From Burkholderiales bacterium (lineage in GTDB: Bacteria; Pseudomonadota; Gammaproteobacteria; Burkholderiales; Burkholderiaceae_C), in assembly GCA_947458895.1 (NCBI GenBank), contig CANHBY010000007.1:1-12458 (forward strand): a stretch of DNA of 12,458 bases, given 5' to 3'. Position numbers and translations under genes: made by a program. The notes under the pieces are model-generated. The model made no database searches. It saw only the letters and a program-made list of their open reading frames with translations, and had not been told where the DNA came from. This document shows, piece after piece, positions 8,085-12,458 of the stretch (its first letter is position 1; each line of letters starts with the position of its first letter).

Positions 8085-8128
8085 AGGGGTTCCTCGCTTA
8101 TGTGCGTGCCTCACACGGGCCTAAATGG

Positions 8129-9067
8129 TTATCGGGCAGGGTCTGACGAAGTTAAGGGCAAGTTTGACTCGTCAGACGGCTCCAGATCCTCGGATGTTGT
8201 GCGGAAAATCCGGACTTCTGCCTCTTTCGTCATCACGATCAAGCTAATCCGGCGATTGGCAGGATGGTTCGGCTCATTCGGCATCAGGAGCAAACTGTCG
8301 GCCAACCCCTGAACCCGCAGCACGCGGCCATCAGGCAAGCCGCCCTGCAAGAGCTCTCTGCGCGAGGCATTGGCCCGGTCGCTCGACAGCTCCCAATTGC
8401 TGTAACCCCACTCCCCAGACACAAAGGGTTGGGCATCGGTGTGCCCCTCCAGCGTCAACCGGTTAGGCATCTCGGCCAACACCTCACCAATCGCACGCAG
8501 TAAATCCCTCATATACGGTTTGACAAGAGCGCTACCACTGTCAAACATGGGCCGGTTGTTTTCATCCACGATCTGAATGCGCAGCCCATCACGGGTCATG
8601 TCCATCTGGATTTGTCCCTTGTTCGCAGCCAGTTTCGGGTTGCTTGCCAAGACCTCGCTGATTTTCTTCCTGATTGCCTCGAGCTTGGCACGTTCAATAC
8701 GATGCTGCTCAGCTTTCAGGGCCAATAGATTCACCGTGTTGCGACGGGCTTCGATGTCCCCGCGCTTGACTTGGCCCGAGGACCGGGTCAGGTCGGTTCC
8801 CCCACCCTTGAGCACATGCGCCGAATCCCCTGAGCCGGAGCCGCTGCTCATCAAAGCCACCTTCAAAGGCGCGTTGAAAAAATCAGCAATCCCTTTTTTG
8901 TCGCCCTCGGTGGTGGAGCCCAGCAACCACATGAGCAAGAAAAACGCCATCATGGCCGTCACGAAGTCGGCATAAGCGATCTTCCATGCGCCACCATGAG
9001 CTGCGTGGCCGCCTTTTTTGATCTTCTTGACAATGATCGGTTGAAGTTTCTTGGCGTCACCAGCCAT
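8129..9067 (-). CDS. motB: Flagellar motor stator protein MotB
   Basis: MotB anchors the stator to peptidoglycan and supplies the proton-binding residue of the channel. The 312-residue product has a short Lys-rich cytoplasmic N-terminus, one membrane helix (about residues 27-50, AYADFVTAMMAFFLLMWLLG) with Asp34 matching the essential Asp32 of E. coli MotB, a Gly/Ser-rich plug/linker region (about 70-110), and a periplasmic OmpA-like domain (about 155-280) with LTLEGHTDAQPF, NWELSSDRANASRR and NRRISLIV. The Asp and the absence of PomB-like features suggest a proton-driven stator, which is an inference. The start has AGGGG 7 nt upstream. The gap from the motA stop to this ATG is only 10 nt. Confidence 0.96.
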   Translation of the reverse strand: MAGDAKKLQPIIVKKIKKGGHAAHGGAWKIAYADFVTAMMAFFLLMWLLGSTTEGDKKGIADFFNAPLKVALMSSGSGSGDSAHVLKGGGTDLTRSSGQVKRGDIEARRNTVNLLALKAEQHRIERAKLEAIRKKISEVLASNPKLAANKGQIQMDMTRDGLRIQIVDENNRPMFDSGSALVKPYMRDLLRAIGEVLAEMPNRLTLEGHTDAQPFVSGEWGYSNWELSSDRANASRRELLQGGLPDGRVLRVQGLADSLLLMPNEPNHPANRRISLIVMTKEAEVRIFRTTSEDLEPSDESNLPLTSSDPAR

Positions 9068-9077
9068 GTTTCAGCCC

Positions 9078-9938
9078 CTACTTTTTGCCCTTGACATGGC
9101 TTTCCAGCTCACTGAAGCTGGGGCGATCCCCCGAATACAAAACCTTGCGCCCAAACTCCACCGCTACCTGGGGCGCATAGCCCTGCATGCTGGCCAAAAG
9201 CGTGGTCTTGATGCACTGAAGCTCCTTCGCCCCTTCATCCATCTTTTGCTCAAGCAAGCCAGCAAGCGGCTCGACGAAGGCATAGGCCAGCAAGATCCCC
9301 AAAAAGGTTCCCACCAGGGCTGAACCAATCATCCCCCCCAGCACGGCTGGCGGCGCACCAACCGATCCCATCGTATTGACGACCCCGAGCACCGCCGCCA
9401 CAATCCCGAAGGCCGGCAAGGCACCTGCCAGCCGCGCAATCGCGGCCACAGGCGCATGCGCCTCGTGGTGATGTGTCTCGATTTCACTGTCCATCAAACT
9501 CTCAATCTCGTGGGCATTCAAGTTGCCCGAGACCATCATTCGCAAATAATCCGTGATGAACTCCACGACATGATGGTCGTGGGCCAACGTCGGGTATTTC
9601 TGGAAGATGGTTGAGCTGTGCGGGTCTTCGACGTCCTTCTCGATCGACATCAACCCCTCTTTACGAGCCTTTTGCAATAAATCGTACAAAAGTGCCATCA
9701 GCTCCATGTAGCGAGCCTTGTTGTAGTGCGACGCCTGGAAGCACGACTTGATCCCAGCCACGGTCGCTTTAATGACTTTGGTCTGGTTGTTAGCCAAAAA
9801 CGCGCCTCCCGCCGCACCGCCAATGGTGATCATTTCAAACGGAAGCGCCTTTAGGATCACACCGATATTGCCTCCGTGGGCTATGTACACACCGAAGACG
9901 CAGACCAGCACAATTCCCCAGCCAATCATCACAAACAT
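9078..9938 (-). CDS. motA: Flagellar motor stator protein MotA
   Basis: MotA forms the torque-generating ring around the MotB dimer in the inner membrane. The 286-residue product starts MFVMIGWGIVLVCVFGVYIA (first membrane helix) and has the usual four-helix layout: two N-terminal helices, a large cytoplasmic loop, and two C-terminal helices around 170-228. Arg92 and Glu100 in ARKEGLMSIEKDVEDP match the rotor-contact Arg90 and Glu98 of E. coli MotA, and Pro175 and Pro224 match the channel prolines Pro173 and Pro222. The start is ATG 9938, with GGAG 9 nt upstream. The frame stays open up to 10169, but that extension runs across the sigma-28 promoter and into a palindromic repeat and is not protein. 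First gene of the operon; ends 10 nt before motB. Confidence 0.96.
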   Translation of the reverse strand: MFVMIGWGIVLVCVFGVYIAHGGNIGVILKALPFEMITIGGAAGGAFLANNQTKVIKATVAGIKSCFQASHYNKARYMELMALLYDLLQKARKEGLMSIEKDVEDPHSSTIFQKYPTLAHDHHVVEFITDYLRMMVSGNLNAHEIESLMDSEIETHHHEAHAPVAAIARLAGALPAFGIVAAVLGVVNTMGSVGAPPAVLGGMIGSALVGTFLGILLAYAFVEPLAGLLEQKMDEGAKELQCIKTTLLASMQGYAPQVAVEFGRKVLYSGDRPSFSELESHVKGKK

Positions 9939-9994
9939 GGTTATCAGCTCCGAAGCCCGTCTTGGAATACGGCCCTGCGCCGTTCTTTCAGGAG

Positions 9995-10021
9995 TTATCG
10001 GCCAGGTTCGCCATCGCTTGA
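9995..10021 (-). promoter_or_regulatory. Sigma-28 (FliA) promoter for motA-motB-cheY-cheZ
   Basis: On the minus strand TCAAGCGA (10021-10014) is followed after 11 nt by GCCGATAA (10002-9995). The -10 is an exact match to the FliA consensus GCCGATAA and the 11-nt spacing is also exact; the -35 keeps the TNAAG core of TAAAGTTT. Transcription should begin near 9988, about 50 nt before the motA ATG. This marks the operon as a late (class 3) flagellar transcription unit. Confidence 0.85.
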
Positions 10022-10092
10022 GTCGATCTGTTGCGATGCAATAACCCGAATTGTGAGATCGATGAGCCGCTTTTGTCTTTTGCACGCCAGTG

Positions 10093-10256
10093 TAGTGTCG
10101 TGTCAGGGCTGAAATGCCGCTTGCTCGCTTGCCCTCAAACCCGCTGGCGTCGTTGCTTCTCGTCGTCATAGCCTACGCTATGACTCCTCGTCGCGCCTAG
10201 CCAGCGGGCTTGATGGCGGCGCGATCAAACGACATTTCAGCCCTGATACGACACTA
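10093..10256. repeat. 164-bp palindromic (MITE-like) element
   Basis: The ends TAGTGTCG..GCTGAAATG (10093-10116) and CATTTCAG..CGACACTA (10233-10256) are inverted copies matching at 23 of 24 positions. Moving inward, the arms diverge moderately, then CCCGCTGGC (10140-10148) pairs with GCCAGCGGG (10200-10208), and at the centre GTCATAGC (10165-10172) pairs with GCTATGAC (10177-10184) around a 4-nt loop. All pairs share one symmetry centre near 10174.5. GCCAG occurs close to both outer ends (10086-10090 and 10257-10261), a possible 5-bp target duplication, though two extra bases lie between the left copy and the repeat. No transposase is encoded. The element lies about 70 bp upstream of the sigma-28 promoter. 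This structure fits a non-autonomous element or large intergenic repeat. Confidence 0.75.
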
Positions 10257-10434
10257 GCCAGCTCATCACCCTCGCCCCCCCCGTAACCCGCCTAGACAAG
10301 ACAATGGCACAACAAAATCGGAGCAGAAACAAAGTAGCCAAATCTTGAGAATTCCTTCACGTTGAGCCGCGTCAAGGCGAGCGCTCAGCACGTTTTCTAC
10401 GATGCACACCAACCCCCAAACTGTTGGCACTCTC
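10257..10434. other. Non-coding leader upstream of lemA
   Basis: The 178 bp between the palindromic element and the lemA start contain no ORF, RNA gene or strong promoter that I can recognise. The first part is C-rich. The lemA promoter presumably lies here, but no -35/-10 pair stands out and the SD ahead of ATG 10435 is weak. Confidence 0.4.
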
Positions 10435-11067
10435 ATGCGTCGAATCATTGCAGGCCTCCTAATTTGCGTATCCTTGGCCGTGAGCGGTTGCGGCTACAAC
10501 ACACTGCAAAGTTCTGATGAACAAATCCAGGCCAGTTGGGCGGAGGTGTTAAATCAGTACCAACGCCGGGCCGACCTGATTCCCAACCTGGTGAGTGTGG
10601 TCAAAGGAGAGTCTTCGTTCGAGCAAAACACCCTCATAGACGTTGTCGAGGCACGCGCCAAGGCAACCTCCATACAAGCCACACCCGAGCTAATCAATAA
10701 CCCCCAGGCCTTCGAAAAGTTTCAAGCCGCTCAGGGGCAGCTCACAGGGGCCCTGTCACGATTACTGGTCGTCTCTGAAAACTACCCCAACCTGCGCGCC
10801 AACCAGGCCTTCCGAGACCTGCAAGCTCAGCTGGAAGGCACCGAAAACCGTATCACGGTCGCGCGCGATCGGTACATCAAGGCGGTGCGTGACTACAACG
10901 TGACGGTACGAACCTTCCCTTCGAATCTCACAGCCATGGCCTTTGGCTACAAAGCAAAAGCCAGCTTCAGCGTTGAAAACGAAAAAGCACTGGCATTACC
11001 CCCCTCCGTGACGTTCACCCCACCCGCCACGGGTAGCGGCGGCGCTGGCAATGGATCCGAAAAGTGA
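10435..11067 (+). CDS. lemA: LemA family lipoprotein
   Basis: LemA-family proteins are envelope proteins with a long helical core; their biochemical role is not settled. The product is 210 residues from ATG 10435. It begins MRRIIAGLLICVSLAVSGC, a lipoprotein signal peptide with lipobox VSGC and Cys19 as the predicted lipidated residue. Then come family segments: YNTLQSSDEQIQASWAEV, YQRRADLIPNLV, SENYPNLRANQAFRDLQAQL, EGTENRITVARDRY and VRDYN. The C-terminus is a Gly/Ser-rich tail. ATG 10402 in the same frame would add eleven residues ahead of the signal peptide and is less likely. It overlaps the following TPM gene by 4 nt (GTGA), which is the usual partner of lemA and points to joint work at the envelope. 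Confidence 0.92.
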   Translation: MRRIIAGLLICVSLAVSGCGYNTLQSSDEQIQASWAEVLNQYQRRADLIPNLVSVVKGESSFEQNTLIDVVEARAKATSIQATPELINNPQAFEKFQAAQGQLTGALSRLLVVSENYPNLRANQAFRDLQAQLEGTENRITVARDRYIKAVRDYNVTVRTFPSNLTAMAFGYKAKASFSVENEKALALPPSVTFTPPATGSGGAGNGSEK

Positions 11068-11909
11068 TTGCCTCAACGCTGAAATGGCTGCTCATTTCAG
11101 CGACATTTTGTTTTGTGACATGGGTATCAGCGGAGCGCCCCATCCCTGATCTCAGCCATCGGGTCACAGATCAAACCCAAACTCTCAGCCCAGATCAGCA
11201 AGCAAGCCTCGAACAACGCTTAGCCGCCTTCGAGGGCCGCAAGGGGAGCCAAATTGCTTTACTGATGGTGGCCAGCACCTCGCCCGAAGCCATCGACCAA
11301 TACGCGCTTCGAGTGGTCGAGCAGTGGAAGCTTGGCCGAAAAAATGTAGACGACGGCGCTCTGCTGATCGTGGCAAAAGACGATCGCCAAATGCGAATCG
11401 AAGTCGGCTACGGCCTAGAGGGTGCTCTCAATGACGCCACCTGCAAACGGATCATCGACGAAGTGATCGCTCCGCGCTTTGCACAAAAAGACTTTATGGG
11501 CGGCATAGAGGCAGGCCTGGACAAAATGATGCGTGTGGTTGATGGTGAACCGCTACCGCCCCCCTCAACCTTGGCCAAGGCTCCACCCGAGTCAGCCCTG
11601 CAAAAAGTCATGCCCGAACTGATTGTGGTGACCGTCATCATCGGCCTGTTCCTGCGAATTTTCATGGGCATCATGTGGGCCTCACTCTTCACCGGCATGG
11701 TGGTCGCCGTGCTGACCTGGTGGCTTCTGGGGACCTTGGCCACCGCTGCCATGGCGGGGTTTTTCGCAGCTCTCGTCAACCTGGGCGTTGGCTCTGGCCT
11801 GATCTCCGCCGGCCGTCACGGTGGAAGAAACGACCGCGGTGGGGGTGGAGGCGGATTCGGCGGAGGCGGAGGCGGATTTGGCGGTGGTGGTGCTTCGGGT
11901 CGCTGGTGA
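11064..11909 (+). CDS. TPM domain membrane protein (YgcG family)
   Basis: The product is 281 residues. It starts with a signal peptide (about 1-23, cut near VSA/ERP), followed by a TPM domain (about 28-160) with the hallmarks RVTDQTQTLSPDQQASLEQRL, GSQIALLMV, GRKNVDDGALLIVAKDDRQM and RIEVGYGLEGALND. Next is a Pro-rich linker, then hydrophobic helices between about 184 and 248, and a Gly-rich tail (GGGGGGFGGGG repeats, about 255-281). This is the standard YgcG layout. TPM domains are reported as phosphatase-like in a plant thylakoid protein and otherwise of unclear function, so I do not assign an activity. Start is GTG 11064, overlapping the lemA stop (GTGA), so translation is probably coupled. 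The second TPM gene seen in some lemA operons is absent here. Confidence 0.9.
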   Translation: MIASTLKWLLISATFCFVTWVSAERPIPDLSHRVTDQTQTLSPDQQASLEQRLAAFEGRKGSQIALLMVASTSPEAIDQYALRVVEQWKLGRKNVDDGALLIVAKDDRQMRIEVGYGLEGALNDATCKRIIDEVIAPRFAQKDFMGGIEAGLDKMMRVVDGEPLPPPSTLAKAPPESALQKVMPELIVVTVIIGLFLRIFMGIMWASLFTGMVVAVLTWWLLGTLATAAMAGFFAALVNLGVGSGLISAGRHGGRNDRGGGGGGFGGGGGGFGGGGASGRW

Positions 11910-11950
11910 TCAAGCGGAACTTCGCAACAGCCCTGTGAAAGGGCCAGAAA

Positions 11951-11987
11951 AGACAAAGGCCAGCATTTGCTGGCCTTTGCTTTGTCT
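11951..11987. terminator. Bidirectional terminator between the TPM gene and tRNA-Pro
   Basis: CAAAGGCCAGC (11954-11964) and GCTGGCCTTTG (11969-11979) form an 11-bp perfect stem with a 4-nt loop. On the plus strand it is followed by the T-rich tract CTTTGTCTCTTCTTTG; on the minus strand by TCTTTTCT. It can therefore end both the lemA-TPM transcript and the convergent tRNA-Pro transcript. An outer pairing also exists: AGACAAAG (11951-11958) with CTTTGTCT (11980-11987), which competes with part of the inner stem. Confidence 0.8.
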
Positions 11988-12003
11988 CTTCTTTGTACTT
12001 TTA

Positions 12004-12017
12004 CTGTGATATCACAG
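12004..12017. repeat. 14-bp perfect palindrome CTGTGATATCACAG
   Basis: The sequence reads the same on both strands with no spacer. It lies between the bidirectional terminator and the 3' end of tRNA-Pro, 9 nt beyond the encoded CCA. It could be a dimeric protein-binding site or a short hairpin in the tRNA 3' trailer. No U-run follows it, so it is not a terminator by itself. Confidence 0.5.
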
Positions 12018-12026
12018 AACCTAAAC

Positions 12027-12104
<78 letters not shown>

Positions 12105-12115
12105 CTAAGCCTCAA

Positions 12116-12145
12116 ATTGTAGCGTAGTTTCGATCAGACGAGCAA
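12116..12145 (-). promoter_or_regulatory. Probable sigma-70 promoter for tRNA-Pro
   Basis: On the minus strand TTGCTC (12145-12140) and TACAAT (12121-12116) are spaced by 18 nt, with the -10 ending 12 nt before the mature tRNA 5' end. The -10 matches TATAAT at five of six positions, the -35 is weaker. The -35 overlaps the last codons of the upstream MerR-type gene. Confidence 0.5.
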
Positions 12146-12458
12146 AGCCCGAATAGAAATTAACTCATCGCGAACTTGCTGCCAACTCAGGGGGCCCTCA
12201 AGCGACAGAGGGCGCTCAGCGCCCATCTCATCGCGTATCGCTTCGGCAGGCGCTGCCTGGGCAGCTTGCACAACCGACGCCATCTCTTCTGCACCCAGTG
12301 AAAAATCGACATCATCCAGATCGTGCAGATCCAAATCCGGGGGTGGCAGCGTGATGGCATCACGCCCAGGGCTCACATCAGCCAGCCGGTTTCGCGCACC
12401 GCTGATGGTGAACCCCTCGTCATACAACAGCTCTCTGATGCGACGAATCAATAGCACC
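12134..12458 (-). CDS. MerR family transcriptional regulator, C-terminal part; 5' end outside window
   Basis: The 107 visible codons run from the right window edge to TGA at 12136-12134. The first residues, LLIRRIRELLYDEGFTISGARNRL, match the end of the MerR-type winged-helix DNA-binding domain (second wing and the helix with the YDEGFTI.GAR motif). What follows is a low-complexity acidic/Ala-rich region (LPPPDLDLHDLDDVDF) and a C-terminal helix (LSWQQVRDELISIRALL). This is the architecture of the short MerR-like regulator found after ihfA (pheT-ihfA-merR) in many proteobacteria, next to tRNA-Pro as here. The start codon and recognition helix lie outside the window, and the ligand, if any, is unknown. 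Confidence 0.85.
   Translation of the reverse strand, partial: VLLIRRIRELLYDEGFTISGARNRLADVSPGRDAITLPPPDLDLHDLDDVDFSLGAEEMASVVQAAQAAPAEAIRDEMGAERPLSLEGPLSWQQVRDELISIRALLV

Noticed and set aside
8085-8114. Ten-residue upstream extension of cheY
   Set aside because: ATG 8084 has a good SD and matches the usual CheY N-terminus; the upstream start has no SD support.
9939-10169. In-frame N-terminal extension of motA by 77 codons
   Set aside because: It has no similarity to MotA, spans the sigma-28 promoter, and begins inside the 164-bp palindromic element. ATG 9938 starts directly at the first membrane helix and has an SD.

Overview
The window looks like chromosomal DNA of a GC-rich betaproteobacterium, most likely order Burkholderiales (Comamonadaceae-like). 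This is inferred from the protein sequences, from the tandem glycine riboswitch ahead of gcvTHP, from a motA-motB-cheY-cheZ cluster that includes CheZ, and from a MerR-type gene next to tRNA-Pro, a combination I know from proteobacterial pheST-ihfA-merR loci. No species-level marker is present.

Layout, left to right. (1) 2-1201 (+): C-terminal two thirds of electron-transfer flavoprotein:ubiquinone oxidoreductase, cut by the window edge. (2) 1292-1516 (+): tandem glycine riboswitch, followed by a switchable stem that runs up to the gcvT ribosome-binding site. (3) 1559-6090 (+): gcvT, gcvH and gcvP, the T, H and P proteins of the glycine cleavage system, a single operon controlled by the riboswitch. 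(4) 6152-6682 (-): an orphan ORF resembling only the N-terminal C39-like domain of type I secretion ABC transporters, with no transmembrane or ATPase part. (5) 6966-6997: strong hairpin terminator closing the next operon. (6) 9938-7012 (-): motA, motB, cheY, cheZ, read right to left from a good sigma-28 (FliA) promoter at 9995-10021. (7) 10093-10256: a 164-bp near-perfect palindromic element, MITE-like, just upstream of that promoter. (8) 10435-11909 (+): a LemA-family lipoprotein and a TPM-domain (YgcG-type) membrane protein, overlapping by 4 nt. (9) 11951-11987: bidirectional terminator between that pair and a convergent tRNA-Pro(GGG) at 12027-12103. (10) 12134-12458 (-): C-terminal part of a MerR-family regulator.

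How the genes work together. GcvT, GcvH and GcvP decarboxylate glycine and pass its methylene carbon to tetrahydrofolate; the shared L protein is not in the window. The riboswitch should raise expression when glycine is abundant. MotA/MotB form the flagellar stator, CheY-P signals to the rotor and CheZ dephosphorylates CheY-P, so this operon couples torque generation to signal termination. The LemA/TPM pair is an envelope module of unsettled function.

Most of the window is conventional core genome. The parts that deserve a second look are the riboswitch expression platform and its linker hairpin, the orphan C39-like ORF, the 164-bp palindrome, and a 14-bp perfect palindrome beside tRNA-Pro. 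I found no convincing new multi-gene system.
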